From Eutypa lata (lineage: Eukaryota > Ascomycota > Sordariomycetes > Xylariales > Diatrypaceae), in contig JAKULF010000009.1 of assembly GCA_022661535.1 (NCBI GenBank), positions 806,001-870,000 on the forward strand: a DNA stretch of 64,000 bases, read 5' to 3'. The translations under genes and the position numbers were made by a program. Below are positions 1 to 12,000 of this stretch, piece by piece (within the stretch, counting starts at the first letter, position 1; each line of letters starts with the position of its first letter). The notes beneath the pieces are model-generated. The model was not told where the DNA came from. It saw nothing but the letters and a program-made list of their open reading frames with translations, and made no database searches.

Positions 1-1334
1 CCGAGATAGAACGGCCAGAGAAAGCAGTGTGTGAATAGAAGAACTCTAGCGCAAAGTTGAATATTTCCCTCTAGGATTCTGTAGATCAGTTGCCTATAAC
101 AACTAGCTTTATCTGACCACCTTGTTGATCCTAGGGATCCACACACCTAGGTGACGTATGCGTCTGACGATAGCTTCATCGGAATACGAATATAGTGAGT
201 GGTTAGTGCGCCTTGTAATTAGTATATATAGCACCTTCAGGTCCTTTAGATCAAGGTTATCCTGTAATTAAAATATTATCAACAACAGCATTACAATTGT
301 TATAAATTCCCTGCGTTCCACTAGATCCTACATTCCCAAAGGTAGAGGAGGGGCGGGACAACGCCTGCTGCTATAGGAAATCCAAGATCTACTTCTTTCT
401 CTATTAAAATATTTAGTTCAATATAATATAATTGTCCATCTTAATAATGTCTTCATTAACTTTTTGACGAATATTTACAAGTTTATTTCGTAATAAAATC
501 TCCAATTATGGTATTTATTAATTTACGAAACATAAATGCGACTATAACAGCTGCATGCTATAAAATCGACCTTGAGCGTTAATGAAGACCCTGATACTTC
601 TACTCAAGCCAGCTAGAATGACCCCGGAGAAGATGATTCTAACATTGTCGACGAGGTGCCACACACTTCTGCTCAGACTATGCCAGAGGACATTAAACAC
701 AGTTCATCTCGCACTTGATGTAAAATGCTCGATGCTTCTACTCTGATATAGCTAAAAACATACCGAGAATTATGTGTCATAACGTGCGGACGGATGAGAT
801 TTACATTCCCTCGTGCTAGAAATTTCTAAGAGCATCGTTGATTAGTAGAGGTGGTGGCGCTAACCACCTTCCCAGCATCACACAAGTAACAAACTGAAGA
901 CTGAAAGCATATATTATAGTATGAGTTATATGGTTCCTTTGATAGCCGTTGAACAGGGGCCGATACACAAATCCCCTACTGTATGATAATCCTGTGCAAT
1001 TTCAAACTTAATCACATAGAAAGAAAGCGATATCCGAAATGCCGTATCCGAAAGCATGGATGTGATTATGCCTTGCCATTTGAGTTAAATAGGCTGGCAC
1101 ATGCAGGCAGTCACATCGACTTGCAGAAGTGTAATATTACTGCTGCGGTTTATACGCTGGCCTTTTTAGGCCGCAGTAGCACTGCCCCCGCCACACCTAA
1201 TGCAGGCTCCCTAGCAGAGCATTCGTCCTCCTATGCATGTGTATTTTGTTTTCTCCTTTGTAGCTATCGCTTCTTTCGCCGGCACCATTTTCTTAAGCTT
1301 GGATGATTGCGATTAAACAGCTAAAGGATTTACA
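1..1334. other. Intergenic, no gene supported
   Basis: Moderately AT-rich non-coding sequence upstream of the NACHT-type pseudogene. The short open frame near 983-1306 has no recognisable domain and no plausible start context, so it is not called. I see no RNA gene or repeat here. Confidence 0.5.
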
Positions 1335-4300
1335 ATGGCGGCCCAACCCTCGTTGTGGCTAGGTGAGGCATTCGCGACCGCGAAAGAGGACTTCAAACGA
1401 AGCCTTAAAAACCCCGCGCAATACGACTTTTCAAAAGTCACCTCGATTGACGATGTTTATGACGAAGCGGAGAAGATCCAAAGACAGCAAGCGAAAACCA
1501 AGACACTCCGTGGTCTAAATAGGCTCCAACCTTTCCTCAATGCTCTCAACGAATATTCTGGTATAATAGATGCCTTCGTTCAAGCGAAGCCCGAGATTAT
1601 GAGTCTCATTTGGGTATGATTTTGATGAAAATACTAAGATCCTGCTTGGCGGTGCGATGGCTGATCGTTATTGTACTATATTAGGGACCACTCAAATTCC
1701 TACTCCATGTGAGACTCATTTGGCTTTCTTTCTGTGAATGATTTTAAAGCTAATTCATCAATTATTAGGCAGCTAGTTCCCTCCTTTCGGTCTTCGACAA
1801 GGTGGTGAAGGTCCTAGCAGATGTTGGGATGACACTTCCTAGCTTCCAAGCGTATGCCTAACTGTTTTAGCAAAACGATGGGATACGTCGGGCGTTGTTC
1901 CTTTTCTATGCCGATATTCTTGACTTTTATGCTGTTCTATTGAACTTTCTTAACAATAGGGGTAAGTTCCTATTCATACTTGTTTCCCTCAAGATGCTAA
2001 CCACAATTTCCCACCTTTCATCAGTGCTGAACATTGTCATTGAATCTCTCTGGCCTAATATTCGCACGAAAATTACTAAGATTCAAGAGAACATTGATCA
2101 CCACAAGCTGATGATGACGATGAATGTAACATTCGAGGATATTCTCCAGGCTCACACAGCCCGCAAGCGAGCACTTGAGGAATATGAGCATGCCCAAGAA
2201 TTTCGTGACAGGCAAAATTTCAGCAACATCCGCCATGAACTTAATCCCCTGAGCTATGATGCAAAACTAGCTGAAATTCTACGTCGAAGTTCGGTGAAGT
2301 CGGGTGCATGGCTGGATAATGAACCCAGTTTCTCGAAGTGGCTTGATCCTACAGACAGAACTGCCCGAACATTATGGATGCATGGAATACCAGGCTCCGG
2401 TATGTCGAACATCTCGCCATAATAATACATAAACGTAGTAACTTCCTGTTGACTCGATGAAATAGGCAAGACTTTCCTCACTGGAAACCTCATAAAGAGG
2501 TTTCAAAGATTAGGGTAGAATGTCCTGTTTGCGTTTCTAGCCCACGATCATCAAGAAACCGGCCATACTATCAATGTCGTCCATAGCTTCCTCTTTCAGT
2601 TGATAGAAGATAACGCTATATTTCGGTCTATGCTCCACGACGCGTCTGAGAGCAATTTTCGGAAACTAAAAAGTGATGTCGACTTTACCAGCAGCATGCT
2701 TTGCGATATTCTAAAGACTATAGGCCCAACTTACCTCATCTTGGATGGTATAGACGAGCTGGATGAAGTGTCTTGGAAGCATCTCCTTTCTACCGTGTTG
2801 CAGCTTCATGAAACCTGTCCAGAGACGAAACTTTTCATCAGCAGCAGAAAAGAGCGCGAAATCGCACTGATATTGAAAGCGAAATCGATTCCTGTTCGAA
2901 TTGATCGCAAGAACCATGTTGACATTGATGCATTCGTCCGTCTCGAGGGCGAAAACCTACTTGACCAACTAAAGAGTTATGGAGCAGATGTGCATACATG
3001 CCTCAAGGCCAGGGATGTGTTGGAAACTATTGTAGATAAAGCGGAAGGAAAGTTGAAGTGGATTCACAGATCATGTTCTAATGCTAACAACACACTTCAG
3101 GCATGTTCCTTTACGCCCGGCTCGTTCTACGAATGGTGAGCGATCAAGGGAGTCTTCACGGTATCGAGCAAGAGCTTGAAAACTTACCAGATGGAATGGA
3201 TGAAGCGTATGCTCTGATGCTTGACTGGAAAAAACAAAAAGAAATACGAAGTTGCTGATAATGTACTAGTTATGGTCGTCTCCTTCTCAGGATCGACAAG
3301 GGACTGAGCCGCACCCTTCGTATTGTTGCACGTACTATACTTCACTGGGTGGCATGTGCACACCGACCTCTGAGAGAAGAAGAGATGTTGCAAATCCTAG
3401 CAATCGAACCTGGGCGATCGGATTTCACTAAGGGGCTCAAGGAATTTCGCGACATATTCACGATATGTGGGCCGATTATTGAAATCGAAGATGACACAAT
3501 TGGGTTTGTCCATTTCAGTGCCAAAGAGTAAGTATCCGAACACTGTGTCAACCACTATATTCGTTATATTGTTGACTTTGTCCGAGGTATCTTCTCCATG
3601 AGCAAGGCAACAGTTTCTTGAATCTCGCCGAAGCACACATAAACGCCGCCTCGGCCTGCGCAACCTACCTTTCGTTCTCATCATTGGATGTGGGTTTCTT
3701 CTCACCACTGCATGAATCGCTTGCAGAAGCAATCAGGGAGGGAAAATTTGTTTTGCTCGACTATGCTTCCACCGGATATTTAGAACACATCAATTAACTT
3801 TGCTGGAAGTATCAGGCCCTGATACTGATAGTGACTTCTTTCTGGTCCTGAGTCGACTAGTTCGGATTCGACAGAAATATTGTATCGACATTTCAAATAT
3901 ACCAGGAAAATACGTCGAAACCTACAAGCCTTTCGAAGGTAATCCAGAATTGCAAAGGTCCCTAACGTCTGCTGCATGTCACATGGGCAAGGCTCAACTT
4001 GGGCTACATGATAACGATGGTATGTAAGAGAATGACCTCAATTTAATTAGTTACCACCTGACTAACAATCACCATTTCTTTTTAGACTCGACGGACGCAC
4101 ATGTGAACGATCCTCTGAATGTCTTTGTAGCCTTAAAAGAGTTCCGAAGATGTCTCGAGGATATGATATGCCAAGGGTCTGAGCACAGACCTGACTGTCA
4201 TTGTGAAATACTGTTACGTCTATACGGGTCGAGAACGTATCACTGCGATCAACACTTCTGCTACGCATACAAGAACGGGTTTGGTTCAAAAGCAGCTAGA

Positions 4301-4393
4301 GACCAGCATTTGAAGGTTCATCAACGACTACATAAATGCCCCGAACATAACTGCCTATTTGCGGAGAGTGGATTCCGCAGTGTTAAAGGGTAA
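1335..4393 (+). pseudogene. Decayed NACHT-type STAND gene with C-terminal C2H2 finger
   Basis: NACHT proteins are ATP-switched signalling proteins used in fungal self/non-self recognition. The ATG at 1335 opens a conserved helical N-terminal region ending LIW near 1616. Further exons carry a conserved stretch (LFYADILDFY, then ESLWPNIRTK), a P-loop split by an intron (GIPGSG near 2395, then GKTFLTG near 2465), Walker B YLILDGIDELDE near 2740, and a HWVACAHRPLREEEM region near 3350. The last exon (4085-4393) encodes a Cys/His finger region (HCDQHFCYAYKNGF, KAARDQHLKVH, KCPEHNC), a known tail for this type. Introns with GTAAGT/CTAAC/CAG signals are visible, for example 1962-2023. In-frame stops lie at 1859-1861 (TAA), 1868-1870 (TAG) and 2516-2518 (TAG). 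The frame is broken near 3795, and the gene stops soon after the finger. It was once a real gene and is now broken. Family assignment is confident; the exact intron chain is not. Confidence 0.8.
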
Positions 4394-4521
4394 TTATTAA
4401 AATAAGTACTAACTTGGAGTATGTGTTTGACTTTGTGCTGATGATTCTTCATCTCAGCAAGAGAAGACCCAACAAGATTTGTCTTTCAATCCTGTTTTCG
4501 CCGAATATACTGTGTATAAAA

Positions 4522-7500
4522 TTAATCGCCTAGGCTTCCTGTGATTGCCGGAAGACATACTTGCTCGACTGAGTCCGAACCAGACACAATGTAGCGCGTG
4601 CATATTACCTCGTTATTTTGGCCTAGACGATGCACACGGTCCAAGGCCTGTCGTTCTAGCATCGGATTCCATCCTGGTTCCATCAAATGCACTCGGGAAG
4701 ACATGGTCAGGTCCAGTCTGATCGTTTCGAAATTAGCAAAATTGAACGAGTGCCGATGGTTATCACAGTGTACAAAGTGAAACCTACCCAACTGCGGCAC
4801 TTCCAAGTGATACGAGTAGCACAATGCATCGAGGATTTTCTCTAAAATCTCGCAGTGCTTGACGTCTCTGTGCTAGGCTCTTACTACCGTCGAGCCTTTG
4901 AAAAGAGAAACCGTTCTGTGAAAGAGCTTGTCCGACCAGGTCTAGCATAGAAGTCCATATGGAGAATACAACACTATTACAAGTTAGAGATAGGGATCAA
5001 TATAATGTAATATACCTCACCTCTTCGCCGGGACTAGACTGTTTGCTGCCGCTTGCTCATAATCAACCTGTAGAGCTTGTAGCAGAGCTCGGACTTTTGT
5101 GGAAGGCTTGTAGTCTGTTGATACAAGCTTAGATGCGATCACCATGCCATTGGCCTTCGTTGCTCTTTCGGCAGCATTCGGATCGCACAATGGGCAGGTA
5201 AGAGAACCACTATCCCTACAATTGTATTCCATGTTAAGGCAAGGTCGGCAAACTAGATGGAAACACTTAAGGAAATATTTCGTTGGTTCGATATTGTCGT
5301 CTAGAGATGTACCACACATCTCACATGTCTGTGCTCGCGGCCTGCTTCTTTGAATGAAGAAGCTTCATCGAGCCATTGTTGCAGGCTCCGTGGAAGAAGT
5401 TCACGACCGTGGTTGCATATTTGGCGGAGTCGGAGAATGAACTGGAACGTGTTCATCACTGAAATTCCAGAGTCAATAGAAAGGGCCAAAAGTCTCTTGA
5501 CGAGGTTATAGACGGTCCTCTCGTCAACATTTAGTTGGACCCAATGTATGACCTCTCGTGGTGGTGGTAGGGCTATGTCGGATTCCAGAGACTTCTTCGT
5601 GTGGCGGGGAGATATTGACTGAATCAAATTCTTTAGTCAGCCCATCCAGATGGATCTCCATGATTAATAGGAGTCAGAAATGTCTTTTTGAACACGTAAG
5701 GATTATCAAAAGGGTCAACTCTGAGGAATTCGACCAAAGAGCTCAAATCTTCTAGACGATTCTGGATAGGTGTTCCAGTCAAGCACCACCGATGTTGAGC
5801 TTTGAGAGTGTTGACAGCTTGGAATATTTTCGAAGTACGATTCCTCACAATGTGGGCTAGGAATGGTAAGCTGAGAAATGGTAAGGTAGTAATTATCACC
5901 TACCCTCGTCTAGGACAACTCGATACCAATCAATATCGTGAAGGAATCCGACCCTCTTCCGCTTTTTCCCAGGGACTTCTGGGTCCGGCAACTCGGCTCT
6001 GAGAGTTTCGTATGTTGTGAGAACTAGGTTGGTAGACTGTATACTTGTAGCATCGTTGTCCCTCGCGGATCCATGGTAGAGTATAACCGTGAACGACCCC
6101 TCCTTGAAGTGTCTATTATTGTTAGTCTCGGCGCATTATATAGTCGACTCGGTACTCACGTTTGTATCTGGTTCTGCCAACTATGAAGAGCTGTGGTACA
6201 TTAACATAGGAGCTTGAAACATATACAAAATACATAAATGGCATACTACTCAATGGAGAAACAATTAAAGTCACACGAGACACGCCAGTGTTTGTTATCT
6301 GATTATTTAAGGATGTTGCAACCAAAGCCAATGTTGTTAAGGATTTGCCAAGCCCCATATCCTAGAGCTGAAGTTAGTGGAGCAAAGAGGGCAAAGGGGA
6401 GGGCCTAAGCAGAGTCTCGGGGGCCGATAAACGAACTGTTGCGTAACGGTGTTATAAAAGCTACTTAGAATTAGATAAGAACACCTGATAGATCAGTCCA
6501 GGCGAACCTGTGGTGGGATTGATTATCGTTCCGGGAATCAATCCATATAGATGGGAACTCTGTATCTTGAGTTTCTCCTGATTCTTTCTCCAACATCATA
6601 GCGAGAGCCTTCCGTTGATGCCTGTATATCTCTTAGTCGTTAGCCATATAGGGAGGTTGAATTAAAGACCCACTCCTTCAATTCAGTGACGAGAAAGTCG
6701 CTGGCCTGAACTCTCTTAAACTCAGTAGGTCCGGTAGCGGAATCCAGTAGCTCATCAACCTTCTGTTTCTCGGTTGCACGTAAGATGGTAGGTGGAGATA
6801 ATGCCTGCTCATGTGTTTCCCAGACATACTCTAGTTCCTTGCCTGGGCGCATAAGCCATTGAGGGTTGTGGTAGGCTACCGAATCATCGAAGCAGTCTGG
6901 ATGCTGAAGAAAATAATCCTTTGTGGAAAGCAGGGCTCCGATTGCGTGACTCTGGCTTAGTAGACCATATATTAGCAGTTCAAACCTTTCCGGGGCCTTT
7001 ATTGACGCTGAGAGTTTGATGCTATGGTTTTTGGTAATTAAGACTAAAAATGAGTTCCGCTGCTTTCGGGCCAAGAATTCCGCCATATTTCTGTGACTTC
7101 GAGTCTCTGATAATTACTATCGTTCCGCAAATTTTGAATGAAACTTCCTTAACAGGTTTCCCTTTATAGAAACCGTGGTGGAGTCGGAAATCTTGCAGCA
7201 GCACCTATAAAAACTTTTAGTAATCTAGGGGATTTTGTATGCAAAAGGTGACCCTACTCACCATGCCGAAGCAAGTATCGTAAGAAGGTTCATTAGGAGG
7301 CTCTGCAGTGTTGCGTCCGACCGTTATATCAACGGTGCTGTCGCCGACTTCATCTTCGATCTTCATCGAGCATCTACCTCGGAGCTCGTCAGGATTTTCG
7401 CGGTCCTCGAGAGTACTACCGATTTGATCAGCAGTCCAATTTGCGGGATCTAACGAGTTGATCCCATTATGGTTGATGGTGGTATCATTAAGCAACGCGG

Positions 7501-7589
7501 TTGTCGCCTGCCAAGAATGTTCAGACTTACCGTGGTAAGCCTTGGGGTCCTTCAGGTGGGGTATCTACGCACTCCCACCATACATCCAT
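4522..7589 (-). pseudogene. SNF2-family helicase with RING finger (RAD5/RAD16-like architecture), frame-broken
   Basis: Proteins of this layout are ATP-driven DNA translocases with an inserted ubiquitin-ligase RING. In order on the minus strand: a possible start at 7589, an N-terminal region (SYDTCFGM near 7265), HQRKALAMMLEKESG near 6610, the ATPase motif DMGLGKSLTTLALV near 6350, VVLDEAH near 5905, CLTGTPIQNRLEDL near 5760, a RING with CEMC, KCFHLVCRPC and CPLC (5320-5165), and the helicase C-terminal motif GWNPMLERQALDRVHRLGQ (4670-4615). Several introns close the frame well, for example GTGGGT near 6667 to CAG near 6623. The frame is lost near 7030, 5636 and 5340, each fixable by a single-base change, and the segment before DMGLGKS lacks a clear donor. 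Decay or assembly indels would both explain this. There is no sign of the full C-terminal tail after SDSVEQ. Confidence 0.75.
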
Positions 7590-8800
7590 CTTGACTCGGA
7601 GATGTCGACTACCCGATCCATAGAGGTCTTGGTGATTGATAGGAAACGTATTACGAATGCGATAAGCAGAAGCAGCGAGAACAGATTAAGGGTAGCAATT
7701 GCTATAACTTAAGTACGAGCGTTACCTCAAGACTAAATCCGCCTTGGCTTACAGATCTATTCAGTCACTGCAATGCTACCTTGGAAGCATAAAAAGGCCT
7801 CAATCGAGGCGTACTTTGACAGTTGGTGTTATTCCGGAATAGCGAATAGAATATATCCAGTAAAGGCTAACATTATGGCGAAGCAGCTGTGCCTAGGTAC
7901 ATGAGGAACTTTATTTTCCCAGGCATCTAACATACTTCACGAGAAACAAGTTAAAATAAGAAAAATAAAAAACATCACACCTGGGTGATTTCTCTTTGCG
8001 GACACTATGGTAACTCTTGGGAATATCTGCCCTTCAAGTATATATTACCTGGCCTTGATACGGATCCAGTAATTTCTCTCGAAGGGAAACTCTCTATGTA
8101 CGGCTAGGGACATGCATGATGCCTACTGAGTATGTGGTTTTCGGGTGGGTTCGCGTCGAACATCAAATCGACGAGATATCGCACGATAAAACGTAGGATC
8201 ATGCTTAGTTAAGGGGAACGGAGATAGAGATCAGCAGAAAAATTCAACATACTTATGGAAATTCTATGAGAAAACTTGACCGCCCCTGATTATGTACTGA
8301 TATCTCTATTAGAGATAGGGATGTGTGGAGTACATAGTACGCAAGCGGCGAGCACGTCATATGACTAGCCTTGGCATGGGGCTGAAGCTAAACTCAAGCT
8401 CCCTTAGATCCCCGCCACGCCAACCTGCTTTCCCTCGCATTATCACATTGCATGTCGGGGTAGGTAGGTAGGTATGATGACTTGATTTTGTGAGTCTTCT
8501 GGATAGCTTGCAGCTTGCTATATGCAACCTAAAGTTGCTAGGATGGCTGGACGGGTATCTAAGAACCCGATCTGTTATAATACGTCTATAAAACCTGGTC
8601 ATGCATGTCTTTGATATCGTGGAGGTCCACAGGTGGATGGGTCTTGACACCCCAACACCGCAAGCTTGCTACGTAAGGTTATCGGTCTACAACACGTGTC
8701 ACTAAGCATGATTACCACCCTGAATGAAGACGTTACTGATTGGTTCTCAGGGCGAACTATAGCACTATATGGTTAAAACGAACCTTAACTCGGAAATAAA
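7590..8800. other. Intergenic, no gene supported
   Basis: Ordinary-composition sequence between the SNF2 remnant and the AT-rich block. It includes a short GGTA tandem run near 8459-8474. The minus-strand open frame at 8357-8650 has no recognisable domain. Confidence 0.5.
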
Positions 8801-8820
8801 GTTATATATATATTTTTCCC

Positions 8821-9070
8821 GCAAACTTTCATTATTAAGTAACACTTTATTTATAAATAAACATTATATATATTAAAATATTTTATAATATAATAAAACA
8901 TAAATACATTTAAAAATTAATAATTATAATTATAATATATTAATAAATTTTTATTTTATAATATTTTAATAACATTTTTTTAATTAATTTAAAAATAATT
9001 ATTTTTTTTTATTAATTATATTTTCTTTTTTTTATTAAATTAAAGATTTTTTCTTTTCTTTTAATTATTA
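8821..9070 (+). repeat. Left terminal direct repeat (RIP-mutated copy)
   Basis: Aligns from GCAAA at 8821 through the shared ATAAATAAACATT core at about 8852 and over the next 100 bases with the copy starting at 16371. Low-complexity divergence follows, then renewed C-to-T/G-to-A matching up to about 9070. Lengths between matched ends are similar (about 130 and 134 bases for the second half). Confidence 0.6.
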
Positions 9071-12000
9071 AAAATATAAAATTTATAATTAATTAACGTT
9101 ATATTAATTTTATTTTTTACTTTTTACGATAAATAAATATTAATAATTTTAATATTAATATTAATAAATTTAATAATTAAATTTTTATCTTTATTTTATT
9201 TTTAAACGTTAATTTATTTTTAAATAAAACTTTATTTTTAAATAAATATAAAGTTTTTATATAAATATTATAATATTATTAAAAATTTTTAATTTTAAAT
9301 TACTTTATTTTTTTATTTAAAAAGTTTTTATTTTTTAAATATTAAGCGATATTAAACTCTTATTATATTAATTTTAACGATTCGTTATTAAAAAATATTT
9401 TTATTATCTTTTACTTTTAAAAAAAAATCTTCGTTTTATAAAACTTATTTCTTTATTTTTTAATTTTTTTAATTTTAAAAATTTAATTTTTTATTTTATT
9501 AAATAAATAAAATTTAAATGTAATTTTCGTAATTTTTTAAAAACTTAAAAAGAAAAATATACGTTATATATTATTTATATTTAAAATGATATTAAACGCG
9601 TATTTTTTTTATTTTTTTTAAACGTTTTTTTATAATTTTAAAAAACTTTTTATTCGTTTTTAATATCTTTTTAATCTTTAAATTATTTCTTTAACGTATT
9701 TTTTTATTCTTAAATTATTAATTTAAAAATATTATTACTTTTATTTTTAATCGTTTTAAAATCTTTTTAATCTTTACGTTTTTTACTTTTAAAATCCGAT
9801 AATTAATTTATTAAAAACGATTTATTAATAAATATTTTTCTTACTTTTTTTAATAAATTTTAAAATTTCTTTTAAATTTTATATTTTTATAAACGAAATT
9901 TCTTTAATTTTAATTTTAAAATTATATTTTTAATATATCGTTTAATAAATTTATTTAAAAATTTATCTTCGCTTTATTAACGTTATTTATTTATATTTAA
10001 ACTATTTAATAACTTTTTTTTTTAAAAATCTTTTTTATTAATAACTTTTAATTTTTAATCGAAAAATATTTTATTATTATTTTAAAATTTTCATCGTTTT
10101 TTAATAAAATTCGATAAAGTTACGTTTTTAATTTTATAATTTAATATTTCATTTTTATTATACGAAATATATAATAAAACTTAAAAAATAATTTCGTTAT
10201 TATTATTTAATTAACGACTTATATCTTTTTAAAAAATAAATAATAACGTTAAAAACGTTAATAATTTATTAATAAACGTTTTAACTTAAATCGTTAATTA
10301 AATTATAATAACTATAATAATTATAATTCGTTAATAATTATAAAAAAACGATAATAACAATAATAATATTAATAATAATATTTCGTTTTTTTATTTTTCG
10401 TTAAAATTAAATAATATTAATTATTTTAATTTTAAATAAAAAAACTCGAAAAAATATAATATTATAATAATTAAAAAGTATATTATATATATTAATATTT
10501 TTATTTTTACTTATCGTTTTAAATATTTTAAAATTATTTAAAATGCTTAAATTATTCGTAAAATTTAAAATCTTTATCTTTAAAATATAACTTTATATTA
10601 ATATACGATTAAATTAATTTTTTTAAAACGAATAACTTTATTAAAAAAAAATATAAATAAAATTAATTTAACGTTAAAATATAAATTTAAAAAAAAAAAA
10701 TTTAAAATTATAAAAAGTTTAAATTTTTTACGTTTTACTTTTTAAAATTTTTATTATAATAAAAAAATAAAAGTTTTTATTTAATAAATCTTATTAAACG
10801 CTTAATTTTATAATCTTTTAATTTTTAATTAACTTTTTTAAGCTTTTAAAACCTTTAATAACGAAATTTAAAATTAACTTATTAAGTTTAATTAAAAAAT
10901 TATTATAACATTTTTTTTTAATAAAATAAATAATTAAAAATTTATTTTTATTAATTAAATTAAAAAAAAATTTAATTTTTCGCTTAATTAATTAATAACT
11001 TAATCGGTTTTTATATATTATAATAATTAATAAAACTTTTATTTACGTTAAAACTATATTTAATATTAACGTAATATTTTTAATCGTTAATATTATAATT
11101 TATATTATTAAAATTTATATTAACGTTTTTAATTTATTAATTATTTCTTTTTATAATATTATATTTTAAATTAATATTTATTATTTAATTAAGTTTTTTA
11201 ACGTAACGTTTAAATATTTTAAAAAAACGTTTAAATTTAATTATAAAATCGTTTTTAATATAATTATTCGTAAAATAATCGTTAATAAAATAATCGTTTT
11301 TTTTTTTTAAAATAATAATAACTTAAACTTTATTAATTTAATAACTATTTACTTTATTAATAAACATCGTAAAAACTTTAATAATAAAATTAATACGTTT
11401 ATTTTAATAATTAAAAAGAAATTATTTTATAAAGCGTTAACGATAACGATTTTCGACCGAAAGATTTTATCGATTTAAACGAAAATAATTAAACGAATTT
11501 ATAAAAAAAACGAAAAACTAACTTCGATTTAAAACTTTATATAAAAAAAACAAACGATTTATTTATAATTATTAACGTCGTTTATTTTAAAAACGTTTAA
11601 TAAATTAAAATAAAAATCGTTTATTATAATTACGATTTATCTTTTTTTAATAATAATAAATTTTATTTTTATCTTTAAATTAATTATAAAGTTCGATTTT
11701 TTTTATCGTTTATTTTTTTAACGATTATATAAAAATCGTTATTAATAAAATCTTTAACTTTCGAATTTATAATTTCGAAAAAAAAACGTAAATTAATTAA
11801 AACGATATTTACTTTTTCGTTTAATAATTTTTTTAAAAATTTAATTTATTACTTTAAAATCTTTTTAATTAAATTAACGTTATTTTAATACGTTAATTAT
11901 TATATATTTATAAATACGATTTTAAACTTTATTTAATTTTAATTAAAAAATTACCGTTTAATAAAGTTAAAATTAAAAACTTTATTTATTTAAAAATCGT

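Noticed and set aside
1853..1871. GTATGC...CTAAC...TTTTAG looks like a perfect mini-intron of 19 bases in the NACHT gene
   Set aside because: Far shorter than known fungal introns, and removing it puts the conserved downstream segment out of frame; the stops are better read as mutations.
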